Of a stretch of DNA of 29,041 nucleotides, positions 14,945 to 23,732 are shown piece by piece (position 1 is the stretch's first letter; the number at the start of each line of letters is the position of its first letter). Both the position numbers and the translations under genes were made by a program. The stretch comes from RGIG5050 sp045636065 (GTDB taxonomy: Bacteria; Verrucomicrobiota; Kiritimatiellia; RFP12; UBA1067): the NCBI GenBank assembly GCA_045636065.1, contig JAZTWW010000006.1:1-29041 (forward strand), given 5' to 3'. Below the pieces are notes generated by a model, which ran no database searches, was not told where the DNA came from, and saw only the letters and a program-made list of their open reading frames with translations.

Positions 14945-15806
14945 GCTTCTCGTCGAAGTCGCGGTCGGTCTCCTCGGGGAGAGGCTTCCCGATCACGGGG
15001 ACGCTTCTGAGCAGATACTTGGTGTAGGCGGCCTTGGGGTTGTCGAGAACCTCGCTCACCGGCCCCGTCTCGACCACACGCCCCTTGTACATGACGACGA
15101 CGCGCGTGGCGATGCGCCTGACGACGCCGATGTCATGCGTTATGAAGAGATACGAAAGGCCGCGCTTCCTCTGGAGATCCATCAAAAGCTCGAGTATCTT
15201 CGCCCTGACGACGACATCGAGCGCCGTGACGGCCTCGTCGCATATGAGAAGCTTGGGCTTGAGCGCAAGCGCGCGTGCAACGCATATCCTTTGGCGCTGG
15301 CCGCCGGAGAACTCGTGCGGGTAGCGGTCGAGGAAACCCTCCTCAAGATCGACCTCCTTGAGAAGCCCCGCCGCGAAAGACCTGAGGTTCTCGCGGTCCA
15401 CAAGCCCATGCGCGAGCGCGCCCTCGGTGAGCGTCTCGAGGATCGTCATCCTGGGGTTGAGCGACGCCATCGGGTCCTGGAAGACGACCTGCACCGCGCG
15501 GCGGTAATCCTTGAGCTCCTGACCGGAGAGCTTGAGCACATCCTTGCCGTACACGCTGATCGTACCCTCGCGCGGCTTCTCGAGCCTGAGGATCGTCCTC
15601 GCCAGCGTGGACTTGCCGCATCCCGACTCGCCAACCACGCAGACCGTCTCACCCTCGCGGATGTCGAGATCGACTCCGTTCACGGCCTTGACCCAACCGG
15701 TCGTCCTGGCGAGGATGCCCGTCTTTATCGGATACCAGGTGCTGACATTGCGCACCTCAAGAAGAGGCGCACCCGCCCCTTGCTGAACTTCCTTCTTTTC
15801 CATCAC
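14934..15806 (-). CDS. Oligopeptide/oligosaccharide ABC transporter ATPase (OppF/DppF type)
   Basis: A 290-residue ABC ATPase of the OppF/DppF subfamily. Walker A is GESGCGKST (59-67), the Q-loop is Gln110 (VFQDP), the signature is FSGGQ (166-170), Walker B is LLICDE (186-191) and the H-loop is His224. The C-terminus has the oligopeptide-transport extension (PKAAYTKYLL). The start is GTG at 15806 or ATG at 15803; either way it overlaps the stop of the GH2 gene (TGATG arrangement), with GAGGA about 8 bases upstream. No OppA, B, C or D partner lies in the window. Given the coupling to a beta-galactosidase it may energise uptake of a sugar rather than a peptide, which some Opp-type systems do; this is inference. 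Confidence 0.92.
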   Translation of the reverse strand: MMEKKEVQQGAGAPLLEVRNVSTWYPIKTGILARTTGWVKAVNGVDLDIREGETVCVVGESGCGKSTLARTILRLEKPREGTISVYGKDVLKLSGQELKDYRRAVQVVFQDPMASLNPRMTILETLTEGALAHGLVDRENLRSFAAGLLKEVDLEEGFLDRYPHEFSGGQRQRICVARALALKPKLLICDEAVTALDVVVRAKILELLMDLQRKRGLSYLFITHDIGVVRRIATRVVVMYKGRVVETGPVSEVLDNPKAAYTKYLLRSVPVIGKPLPEETDRDFDEKLEQ

Positions 15807-18800
15807 TGTCCATCCTCGATAAGTCTAAGCTCCGCAAGGCTCGTCCATTCCCTGCCGCGCTGCTCGGAGAGCGCGACCAGCTTAAGGTAGCGGAATTTGA
15901 CCGGTTGCGGGAAGAAGACAAGCTGCTCCTCCCTGCCGTCGTGGAGATAGGCGGAGCAGAGAGGCCTCCAGTTGACGCCATCGTCGCTCACCTCGAAACT
16001 GCAGTCCTTTATGCGGCCGTTGATGCCGCCGTCCTGGCGCGGAAGGAGCCCCACGCCGCGGACCTCCACCACCTTGTGGGCATCGACGACGAGCGAATGC
16101 GGGTGCTTGCCGAGCGTCACGCCGTACTGGGTGTGCCAGATGGTGGCGGGATCGCCGTCAACGGCGAACTCGGCCTCTCCGACGCCGGGTTCGCGGCTTG
16201 AGACGGATACGACCGAAAGGCCGCCATTCTCACGGACGTAGGTGTCCTCCGGGAACTCGAATCCCTCCGTCGAGCGAGCGACAAGCTCGCCGCCAGGGAC
16301 GAACGCGAGATCGAGCCTGTAGGCCCTGTCGCTCCTGATGATGTCGCGGGCCATCGGCGCCGGGCCGCAGCTCGCGCCGCCGAGCCCACGCACCGCCGCA
16401 TAGACGCCAATCTCGAGCTTGGAGGGATCGGGCAGCTCGCCGGGATGGACGCCCGCTATAAGCTCGTCCGGCGTATAGGGGTTTGCCGCGAACGAGAAGG
16501 GAGTACCGAGCGTGGAAACCGTAAGCCCAGAGTAGCTGAAGGCGCGGACGTTTTCGCGGTTGCCGCTATCTTCGTTGCGCGCATAGGGGAAGTAGAAGTC
16601 GCCCGCCTTCGTCTTCCAGAGCCTGAGGAACGCTCCGCTCTTGCGGTCCGGATAGTTCTCGTAGGGGCCGTTGCCGAAGTATTCGACGTTCGCCCCTTCC
16701 GTATACGGAGCCGTGTAGCGCCAGCCGATGCGGAGAAGCTCGATTATGCGTCCGCGCGGACGGATCTCGGTCTGCGCAGTGACAGCACCAGACGCAAGGA
16801 AGCGCCACCTGGTGACGGTGGTGAAATAGGTATTGCGCTCCGTCGTCTCGCCGAGGTCCTCGATGGTCGCCTCGCTCGCACCGTAGCCGACGAGCTTCTC
16901 GCGGCGGGCGCCCTTCCAGTCGACCGTCGCGGTGAACGCAAGCGCGCCGGCCTCGTCGACGACGGGCGTAAGCTCCACGCATTCGGGCTTGAGGTCCCTG
17001 AGACCTTCGGCCATCGCCGCCTCGGCCGTGGGAATCTCGTTCGAACTTGGCGCGCGGAAGGCGTCAAGGGCAATGGGCCCGGAGATGCGCTTTGCACCGT
17101 ACCTGTCCGTCCAGGAAACGATGGAGCCGGCCTTCTTGGAGAAGACGATCGTCTCCTTGCCGTTCGAGAACCTCAATTCCCCGTCCTTGTCCTCCATCTT
17201 GGGCATCACGTCGCCGGCGGTGATCGCAACGGCGGCCGCCTCGCAGGGAAGGTCGATCTGGTCCTTCGCGACCGGAACTCCGCCCGGGGCGCCAGTGAAG
17301 AATTCCACCCCGACGCTCACCGTATTGCCGGGCTTGGCCGCCTCGTCAAGGGCCTCCTTGGGGATGTCGACCGTCATTGTGGACTGGGGCTTCAAGCCGT
17401 CGAGACGCCAGGTGCCCTGCTTGCCGGGCTTGCCGTTGACGTAGACGCACCAGCGGGCCGATCCGTTACCATCCACGAAGTAGTTCTTGTTCCTCAAAAC
17501 GACCGTCTTCCCGTCATCGCCCATCTCGGCCGAGAAGTTCTGGAAGACGTGCGCCACCTCGAAATAGGCCGGCTTGAGCCTGCGGTCGGAGTTGATTACG
17601 CCGTTCATGACGAACTGCCCGTCGTTCGGGTAGTCGCCCCAGTCGCCGCCGAAGCCGATTATCATCTCGCCTGCGGAATTCCTCTTGTAGAGGCCCTGGT
17701 CCACGAAATCCCAGATCGTCGCGCCGAGGATCACATCGCTCGACTCGATGGCATCCTGATAGTCTTTGAGGTTGCCCATGGCGTTGATCATGCAGTGGGC
17801 GTACTCGGAGATGTAGAACGGCTTCTTCGCGGCCGAATCGGATGCCTTCCACTGGACCCACTCGACGCTCGGGTACTGGTTGGAGTCCATGTCGGCAAGA
17901 CCGTTGTCGCGCTCGTAATGGGTGGGCCGCGTAAGATCGCGCGCCTTTATGGCGGCGGACGCAGCGGCAAAGTTCTCGCCCGGGCCGGCCTCGTTGCCGA
18001 AGCTCCAGATCACCACGGAGGGATGGTTCTTGTTCCTCTCCACCATCGACATGTTCCTGTCGACGGTCGCCGCGCGCCATTCGGGGCGGTGCGAAAGGCT
18101 GTGCTCGCCGTAGCCGTAGCCGTGCGACTCCACGTTCGCCTCGTCGACGAGGTAGATGCCGAAGAGGTCGCACATGAAATAGAAGATGTCGCTCTGCGGA
18201 TAGTGGCTGTTCCTGACGGCGTTGCAGTTGGCGCGCTTAAGGAGCAGAATATCCTCAAGGTGGCGGTTGTACGGGACGTAGTGGCCGAAGTTGGGATCCG
18301 TCTCGTGGCGGTTCGCGCCCTTGAGCTTGATCTTCTGGCCGTTGAGATAGTACCTGCCGTTCTTGATCTCGCTCACCCTGAAGCCGGTGAGCGACGAGAC
18401 GAACTCCTGATTCCTTCCGCCGGCGTCAAGGGAGATGGAGACGATGTAGCAGTTTGGCGTCTCGGCGCTCCAGAGCTTCGGGCTCTTGACCGTGAACGTC
18501 ATGACGCACCTGCCGTCCGCCCCGGGGGCGACATCGACAGCGGCCTGGGCATGCGCATCCTTGACCTTCCTGCTTTCCGACACGTTCGCCATGTCGGGCT
18601 CGTAGAGCGACACGCCGACCTTGGCGACGGTCTTCGCGGAGGTGTTGTTCGCGACGGTCACCTCCGTGGAGACGACCCAGTCCCCTGCGAAGTCGCCCTC
18701 GTTCACCGGCCTTGCCGTGACGAAGAAGTCGCGCACCCTCACCTTCGGCCTGAAAAGGAGCCATGTGTCGCGGAAAATGCCGGAGAGGCGGAACATGTCC

Positions 18801-19522
18801 TGGTCCTCGAGGTACGAGCCGTCGCTGTAGCGGTAGACTTCAAGCGCAACGGTGTTCTCGCCCGCCTTCACGTACTTGGAGACGTTGAACTCCGCCGGGC
18901 TGCGGCTGTCCTTGGAGAAGCCGACGTACTTTCCGTTCACCCAGAGGTAGAAGAAGGAGTCCACGCCGTCGAACTTGAGGAACACGTCGTCCTGAAGCTC
19001 CTCCTGGGAGAGCGTGAAATTGCGGCGGTAGGAGCCGACGGGGTTGCGCTGGGAGTAGTTCGTGAACTTCTTCGGGGGAGTGCCCATCACGCGCGGCGCG
19101 TCGGGGAGGAAGGGATACGCCTGGTTCGTATAGAGCGGAACGCCCCATCCGCCCTTTCCGTTCGCGCCCCACGCCTGCCAGCTCGAAGGCACGGTTATCG
19201 TCGCCCACTTCGACACGTCGTACGAGGGATTCTCGAAGCCGATCGGACGGGACTGCGGATCCTTGGCCCAGCAGAAGCGCCACGCGCCAGGCGCGTTGTG
19301 CGGCGCGTTGAGCGAGCGGTGGTACGGGCCCTTCTCGATGTCGCGCTCTATCATGGGCATTACGTCCAGCGAAGCCTTCTCGTTCGCGAAGCGGAAGAAG
19401 CAGGCCCTGGTCGGCTCTTTGCCGAGACTGAGCCTCTCAGAATCCTGCCATTCGTTGCCGTCGATGACGGCCGCGCATGACGTCAAACCTGTCATAATAG
19501 CGAGCAGTGCCATAATCCGCAT
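15803..19522 (-). CDS. GH2 beta-galactosidase lipoprotein with C-terminal CBM32-like domain
   Basis: A 1239-residue LacZ-type enzyme expected to release terminal beta-galactose at the cell envelope. The start at 19522 is chosen because AAGGAGG lies six bases upstream and the protein then begins with a lipoprotein signal (lipobox LTSC, Cys16); a longer reading frame to 19609 would overlap the promoter. The GH2 sugar-binding domain is at about 60-270, the Ig-like domain at about 275-385 and the TIM barrel at about 390-660, with acid/base Glu511 (FGNEAGPG) and nucleophile Glu573 (ISEYAH). The beta-galactosidase small-chain domain is at about 790-1085. A discoidin/F5-8C type domain (about 1100-1235, WHTQYG and FRYLKLVAL) probably binds galactose-containing glycans. 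Confidence 0.95.
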   Translation of the reverse strand: MRIMALLAIMTGLTSCAAVIDGNEWQDSERLSLGKEPTRACFFRFANEKASLDVMPMIERDIEKGPYHRSLNAPHNAPGAWRFCWAKDPQSRPIGFENPSYDVSKWATITVPSSWQAWGANGKGGWGVPLYTNQAYPFLPDAPRVMGTPPKKFTNYSQRNPVGSYRRNFTLSQEELQDDVFLKFDGVDSFFYLWVNGKYVGFSKDSRSPAEFNVSKYVKAGENTVALEVYRYSDGSYLEDQDMFRLSGIFRDTWLLFRPKVRVRDFFVTARPVNEGDFAGDWVVSTEVTVANNTSAKTVAKVGVSLYEPDMANVSESRKVKDAHAQAAVDVAPGADGRCVMTFTVKSPKLWSAETPNCYIVSISLDAGGRNQEFVSSLTGFRVSEIKNGRYYLNGQKIKLKGANRHETDPNFGHYVPYNRHLEDILLLKRANCNAVRNSHYPQSDIFYFMCDLFGIYLVDEANVESHGYGYGEHSLSHRPEWRAATVDRNMSMVERNKNHPSVVIWSFGNEAGPGENFAAASAAIKARDLTRPTHYERDNGLADMDSNQYPSVEWVQWKASDSAAKKPFYISEYAHCMINAMGNLKDYQDAIESSDVILGATIWDFVDQGLYKRNSAGEMIIGFGGDWGDYPNDGQFVMNGVINSDRRLKPAYFEVAHVFQNFSAEMGDDGKTVVLRNKNYFVDGNGSARWCVYVNGKPGKQGTWRLDGLKPQSTMTVDIPKEALDEAAKPGNTVSVGVEFFTGAPGGVPVAKDQIDLPCEAAAVAITAGDVMPKMEDKDGELRFSNGKETIVFSKKAGSIVSWTDRYGAKRISGPIALDAFRAPSSNEIPTAEAAMAEGLRDLKPECVELTPVVDEAGALAFTATVDWKGARREKLVGYGASEATIEDLGETTERNTYFTTVTRWRFLASGAVTAQTEIRPRGRIIELLRIGWRYTAPYTEGANVEYFGNGPYENYPDRKSGAFLRLWKTKAGDFYFPYARNEDSGNRENVRAFSYSGLTVSTLGTPFSFAANPYTPDELIAGVHPGELPDPSKLEIGVYAAVRGLGGASCGPAPMARDIIRSDRAYRLDLAFVPGGELVARSTEGFEFPEDTYVRENGGLSVVSVSSREPGVGEAEFAVDGDPATIWHTQYGVTLGKHPHSLVVDAHKVVEVRGVGLLPRQDGGINGRIKDCSFEVSDDGVNWRPLCSAYLHDGREEQLVFFPQPVKFRYLKLVALSEQRGREWTSLAELRLIEDGQ

Positions 19523-19580
19523 GTGTGTCCTCCTTGTCGCGCTCCCGGCGGAACCTGGAGAGCGTGCATTTGAAAGTTTC

Positions 19581-19609
19581 ATTCTACCAAATTTCCGCCC
19601 CGTTCGCAA
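19581..19609 (-). promoter_or_regulatory. Extended -10 promoter of the GH2-oppF operon, embedded in a dyad
   Basis: On the minus strand, -35 TTGCGA (19609-19604), a 17-bp spacer ending in TTTGG, and -10 TAGAAT (19586-19581). The inverted repeat TTTCCGCC/GGCGGAAA (19592-19599/19615-19622, 15-base centre) brackets the -35 box and could be an operator or the lspA terminator. Confidence 0.65.
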
Positions 19610-19623
19610 CCCGTGGCGGAAAC

Positions 19624-19643
19624 TTCCGGCTCACCTGCCGGAA
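19624..19643 (-). terminator. Hairpin over the lspA stop codon
   Basis: The perfect 7-bp stem TTCCGGC/GCCGGAA (19624-19630/19637-19643) has a 6-base loop that contains the lspA TGA. On the minus strand it is followed by GTTTCC, so it is at best a weak intrinsic terminator. Confidence 0.45.
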
Positions 19644-20098
19644 TCGTCCCCGAAAAGGCCCGTGACGAGAAGTATCGCCGCGGCGATGGAAATGTACACG
19701 TCCGCCACGTTGAACACGGGGAAATGGTGGACGCCCCAGTGGAAATCGAGCATGTCGACGACGCTTCCCCTGAAGATGCGGTCGACGAGGTTTCCGAGTA
19801 TCCCGGCATGGAGAAGGAGCTCTCCCGCCGTCCCGGTCCATCCCGGGGAGAAGAACCAGTCGCGCTTCCATATTAGAACGGCTATCGCCACGATTCCGAA
19901 GGCCGCAAGGGGCCATACCGCCCCCTGGAGCATACCCCACGCGCAGCCCAAGTTCCTTACGAGCGTTATGTCGAAAAACCCCTCGATGACAGCGAGCGGC
20001 CGCCCCTCCGGCATTGTGCGCAAAACCAGCTCCTTGACCGCCTGGTCAAGGAGCAGCAGGTTCATCACGGCCGCGAACGAGAATACGAAACGCCTCAT
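19631..20098 (-). CDS. lspA: Lipoprotein signal peptidase
   Basis: A 155-residue inner-membrane aspartyl protease that cleaves signal peptides of prolipoproteins such as the GH2 enzyme nearby. Four hydrophobic segments are visible (about 5-20, 55-77, 92-103, 132-150). The catalytic aspartates are Asp106 (GNLVDR) and Asp133 (FNVADVYIS). The start at 20098 is one base after the stop of the preceding gene, with AAGGTGAG overlapping that stop as ribosome binding site; an upstream ATG at 20158 would add an uncharacteristic arginine-rich leader inside the neighbour. Length is usual for LspA. Confidence 0.95.
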   Translation of the reverse strand: MRRFVFSFAAVMNLLLLDQAVKELVLRTMPEGRPLAVIEGFFDITLVRNLGCAWGMLQGAVWPLAAFGIVAIAVLIWKRDWFFSPGWTGTAGELLLHAGILGNLVDRIFRGSVVDMLDFHWGVHHFPVFNVADVYISIAAAILLVTGLFGDDSGR

Positions 20099-20099
20099 C

Positions 20100-20738
20100 T
20101 CACCTTGAGCCGAAAGGCTTCTCGATGGCGTTCTGGCACTCCATGCACGTGTGCGCAAACGGCATGTTGAGAAGCCTCGGCTTGCGGATGAGCTGGCCGC
20201 AGACTTCGCAGACGCCGTACGTGCCGTCCTCGATGCGCCTCAGGGCCTCGTCGATTTTGGCGACCGTCTTGTTCTGCTGATCGACCTGCCCGAGCGACTG
20301 GAGACGCGCGAACGCGTCGCTGCCGTCGTCGTCCTCGCCGCCGCGGTCGTCGGTCTGCTCGAGTGCGACGGTCTTCAACGCGCCGCTTCTCGTGGCGATC
20401 GTATCCCTCAGCTGCAAAAGCATCTTCTTGAACGACTCGAGATCCTGGTCGGGGAAGCGCTGCGTCTGCTGGCCCTTGGCGCGCGTCGTCGGGCGCTTGG
20501 AGAGGCGGATCTCCTCCGTCTCCTGCTGCGTCACGGCCTGGTCGAGCTCGCGGCGGCGCTCCTTCATCTGCTGCGCTATCGAAAAGGCGAACGCGCGGTT
20601 CCTGTTCGCGAACTCCTCGCCCTCCGGCGGCGGCTTGGGTGCGACCTTCTTCGTGATCTTCGGCGGCGGGCCCTTGCGCACGATGCGCTTCTTCGGCACC
20701 AGCTTGGATGCGTCAACGCTCTTGTTTGTTTCTGCCAT
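20100..20738 (-). CDS. DksA/TraR-family zinc-finger protein with long basic N-terminus
   Basis: A 212-residue protein. The first ~60 residues are lysine/proline-rich (KKRIVRKGPPPKITKKV); a helical, glutamine- and arginine-rich segment follows, then a DksA/TraR C4 zinc finger with Cys177, Cys180, Cys198 and Cys201 (CEVC...CMEC). The tail of the region before the finger (KIDEALRRIEDGTYGVCEVCG) is the classic family signature. Members bind the RNA polymerase secondary channel (DksA) or are of unknown role. AAGGAGGT lies five bases before the ATG. Placement directly before lspA is common for this family. Confidence 0.9.
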   Translation of the reverse strand: MAETNKSVDASKLVPKKRIVRKGPPPKITKKVAPKPPPEGEEFANRNRAFAFSIAQQMKERRRELDQAVTQQETEEIRLSKRPTTRAKGQQTQRFPDQDLESFKKMLLQLRDTIATRSGALKTVALEQTDDRGGEDDDGSDAFARLQSLGQVDQQNKTVAKIDEALRRIEDGTYGVCEVCGQLIRKPRLLNMPFAHTCMECQNAIEKPFGSR

Positions 20739-20786
20739 GCTGCACCTCCTTACCGTTTAATCCCTTTAAATCTCCATGCATCACCG

Positions 20787-22943
20787 TTAAAGCGAAAGCC
20801 CCGCGGGGACCTTGATCCACTCCTTCATGCCTTCGTCAAGCGGCCTTATGCCCTTGACGGTCGCCTTCGAGACGGAGCCGTCCGCCCCGGGGAGGTCGAA
20901 CGTCTCGCCCACCTTGCGGCCGAGCATGTTGCCCGCGAGCTTCGTCTTGCACGAGAGGATGCACTTCTCGAGATCGTTGTCCCACTCGCCGAGCACCGTG
21001 TAGGTGCGCTCCTCGCCTGCGGCCGTGACGATATCGACCATGGTGCCGAGGTTGACGGCCGAAACGTCTGCATCGGCGAAGTCCGTGTACTTGACGTTAT
21101 CGAGGTCGGCCTGCATGAGCGACTGCTTCTGGAGAAGCGCCCTCTGCTCGTCCTTCGCGCTCTGGTACTCGAAGTTCTCGCGCAGGTCGCCGTAGCTCCT
21201 GGCGACGTCGATGTCGTGCGCGTTCTTCGGTATCTCGACGTTGATGAGGTTGAGGTAGGCGGCCTTGCGCTCGGCGTAGCTGCGCATCGAGGTCAGGCGG
21301 ACATCCTCGGCCTTCTTCGAGTCGGAGCCTTTCACGAGGCGCGAGGCGAGCTCGGGGGCGAGCCTCGTCATGCGAACGACGATAAGGTGGTGCGTCGAGG
21401 GGTCCCACGCGATGGACGCCTGGAAGCGCTCGAAGAAGAGCGCCCTGTCGGCGGACGAAAGCTTCTTCAAGGTCGCCTCAAGCCATTTCTCGTCGGCGAA
21501 GAGGCGGCGGATAGTGTTCTGCATCTTCAATGTCTCGCCGCCCTGCTTGCCCTCGCCAAGCGCGATGGCATGCGTGAGTATGACGACGAGCGGCGGAAGC
21601 TTCTTCCATTCCGAGAAGTCGTCGTAGCGGCCGAGGATGTACGTTATCACCGTGGCGGGGGCGTGGGGCTGCCTGAGAAGCGCGGCCACAGCCTCCTCGC
21701 ACTCGCTGTCGGACTTGTACGCCTCGAGCGTTTCGCCGAGAAGCGGGAAGCACATGTCCGGGAGGCGCGCGAAAAGCGCCCTCTTCCTCTCACCGGATTC
21801 GTCGTCGCCGGTAAGGAACCTCACGAGGCTCGCAAGGTTGCGCGCCGGCATGGTGCGCGCGGCCTCGAGGTAGCGGCCCATCTCCCAGAGGTAGGCGCGC
21901 GGCTTGTCGAGAGCCGGAGCCGCAAGGCCGATGTCCTTCACCGCGAATGCGATCCTCGCGTAGAGCGCGTCGTCGACGCCGCGGCTCGCCTTGAGGGCGA
22001 ACTCAAGCCTCTCGCTGAGCTTCTCGCGCGTCGCATCGTCCATATCCTTAATGCGGTTGGCGCTTTCAAGCTCCCTGACGCTGGAGAGGATGCTCTTGGG
22101 GTTCGTCTGGTGCGAAAACGCCGTGAGCCATCCCTCGCCGTAGTCCTCGACCTTGGACTTGATGTGTATCGGCTCCTTCTGGCTCGTGGGAACCTCGACG
22201 AGCTTGTCCTTCCTGAGTTCGGCGCGGGCCTTGGACCAGAACGGCTTGAAGTTCTCCTTCTTGACGAAACCGAACTGCGAGCAAAGCTCCTCCAGCCTGG
22301 AGACAGGCATGTCGCCAAAGCTCTTTAGCATCTCCTTGACGAACACGCCCGGCTCCTCGGCGAGCATCTTCGCGATCCTCGCGGGATCGGCCTTCTGGGT
22401 GACGAGGATATGGCCTTCAGGCGGCGGGACAAGAGTCTCGCAGGCGGCCTGGAACGAGAGCTGGTGCCCCCTTCTGCCGTAGAAATCGACCGTCATCCTC
22501 CTGTAGAAGGCATCGAGCCTCTTGACCTCGCCTACGCCCCATGCCTGATGGAGCACCATCGCCCCTACGGGGAATAGGAGAAGCCTTTCCAGGCGCGCGA
22601 GGCTCTCCTTGAGCGGCAGCAGTGCGTGCCCCGACTCGTTCGTCGGGAAGACCGTGTCTATGAACGCGATCGTCATGCGGTCCTTGGTGGAGCTTCTGAG
22701 GATGTTCCTCACGGCTATCGGCTGGAGCTTCTGCTCAAGCCCGTCCTTGCGCGCGTTGACGACCCTCCACGCGCCCATGAAATCGCCCGCCTCCTGAAGC
22801 GCTGTCAACAGGAGAACCGTCCACTCGGAGGCCTTCGCCTCGGGTATGCCTTCCATGAGCGAGAGCATCTCGTCCACCGGATAGGGTGGCCCGGCCAGAA
22901 GCTCAAGAAACCTGTTTTCCTTCTCGTCGCCTGTCTTGTCCAT
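20787..22943 (-). CDS. greA: Long GreA-type transcript cleavage factor with large N-terminal helical extension
   Basis: A 718-residue protein whose last ~160 residues are GreA/GreB. The coiled-coil tip GDLRENFEYQSAKDEQ keeps the acidic pair Asp586/Glu589 needed to stimulate RNA cleavage by RNA polymerase, and the FKBP-like C-terminal domain follows (VDIVTAAGEE to the LAGNMLGRKVGE segment). The first ~540 residues are an alpha-helical, repeat-like region of unknown function. Typical GreA is about 158 residues; Chlamydia has a similarly long (~715-residue) version, which supports a PVC affiliation. The start at 22943 is preferred because an AAGGAAGG site lies 9 bases upstream and a longer frame would run into dapB. 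It follows dapB by 26 bases. Confidence 0.88.
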   Translation of the reverse strand: MDKTGDEKENRFLELLAGPPYPVDEMLSLMEGIPEAKASEWTVLLLTALQEAGDFMGAWRVVNARKDGLEQKLQPIAVRNILRSSTKDRMTIAFIDTVFPTNESGHALLPLKESLARLERLLLFPVGAMVLHQAWGVGEVKRLDAFYRRMTVDFYGRRGHQLSFQAACETLVPPPEGHILVTQKADPARIAKMLAEEPGVFVKEMLKSFGDMPVSRLEELCSQFGFVKKENFKPFWSKARAELRKDKLVEVPTSQKEPIHIKSKVEDYGEGWLTAFSHQTNPKSILSSVRELESANRIKDMDDATREKLSERLEFALKASRGVDDALYARIAFAVKDIGLAAPALDKPRAYLWEMGRYLEAARTMPARNLASLVRFLTGDDESGERKRALFARLPDMCFPLLGETLEAYKSDSECEEAVAALLRQPHAPATVITYILGRYDDFSEWKKLPPLVVILTHAIALGEGKQGGETLKMQNTIRRLFADEKWLEATLKKLSSADRALFFERFQASIAWDPSTHHLIVVRMTRLAPELASRLVKGSDSKKAEDVRLTSMRSYAERKAAYLNLINVEIPKNAHDIDVARSYGDLRENFEYQSAKDEQRALLQKQSLMQADLDNVKYTDFADADVSAVNLGTMVDIVTAAGEERTYTVLGEWDNDLEKCILSCKTKLAGNMLGRKVGETFDLPGADGSVSKATVKGIRPLDEGMKEWIKVPAGLSL

Positions 22944-22969
22944 ATCGAACGGCCTTCCTTGCTGTGGTT

Positions 22970-23701
22970 TCAGATTCCCAGAACGTCGCGCATGGTGTAG
23001 AGCCCGGGCCTGGCGCCCCGCGCCCACTCTGCCGCCTTGAGCGCACCTGCCGCGAACGCTTCGCGGCTCTGCGCCCTGTGCACGAGTTCTATCCTTTCGA
23101 CTTCGCCAGCGAACATCACCGTGTGGTCACCCACGACGGATCCGCCCCTCAAGGCGTGTATCGCAATCTCTCCGACGGGCCTTTCGCCCGTCTCCCCCCT
23201 GCGGCCGTATACGGCCTTGTACTCAAGATCCTCGCCCCTCGCCTCGGCGACGCTCTTCGCGAGCATGAGAGCCGTGCCGCTCGGGGCGTCCTTCTTGTGG
23301 CGGTGGTGCATCTCGGTGATCTCGACGTCATACCCTTCGCCGAGTGTCTTCGCCGCTATGCGCGCAAGCCCGAGCAGGAGGTTCACTCCAAGCGAATAGT
23401 TCCCGCTCTGGACGACCGCCACGCTCTTTGCGGCCGCGTCGACCGCCTGCTGCTCCTCGGGCGTTACGCCAGTCGTGCCTATCACGTAGGCGACCCCTTC
23501 GCGGGCGGCCTTCTCGACGAGCGCCGGCAGGGCCGTATGGTGGGAGAAGTCGATGACGGCCTCAGTCCCCTCAGGCCACTCGCGCGCGAACCCTTCCTTC
23601 GCGTCGATCTCGGCGACCACCTCCAGCGAGGGGTTCTCCGAAGCAAGCTTTACGAGCATCCTGCCCATCCTGCCTGCCGCTCCGACTATCGCGATCTTCA
23701 T
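22970..23701 (-). CDS. dapB: 4-hydroxy-tetrahydrodipicolinate reductase
   Basis: A 243-residue NAD(P)H-dependent enzyme of the diaminopimelate/lysine pathway, acting on the product of DapA encoded just upstream. The nucleotide-binding motif GAAGRMGR is at 7-14. The catalytic segment HHRHKKDAPSGTA has His132 and Lys136 as the expected catalytic pair. The start at 23701 is fixed by AAGGAGG five bases upstream. It lies 31 bases after dapA. Slightly shorter than the E. coli enzyme but complete. Confidence 0.97.
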   Translation of the reverse strand: MKIAIVGAAGRMGRMLVKLASENPSLEVVAEIDAKEGFAREWPEGTEAVIDFSHHTALPALVEKAAREGVAYVIGTTGVTPEEQQAVDAAAKSVAVVQSGNYSLGVNLLLGLARIAAKTLGEGYDVEITEMHHRHKKDAPSGTALMLAKSVAEARGEDLEYKAVYGRRGETGERPVGEIAIHALRGGSVVGDHTVMFAGEVERIELVHRAQSREAFAAGALKAAEWARGARPGLYTMRDVLGI

Positions 23702-23732
23702 CAAAACCTCCTTACCTGGCGGCCTGTCCGCC

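Noticed and set aside
16445..19480. A 1011-codon open frame on the plus strand opposite the GH2 gene
   Set aside because: It mirrors a well-supported GH2 enzyme with intact catalytic residues. Antisense stops need TTA, CTA or TCA codons in the sense frame, and these are rare in a GC-rich gene, so long antisense frames arise by codon bias. The translation has no recognisable domain.
20151..22328. A 725-codon plus-strand frame opposite the dksA-like and greA genes
   Set aside because: It spans two unrelated sense genes and has no domain or ribosome binding site of note; a shadow of codon bias.
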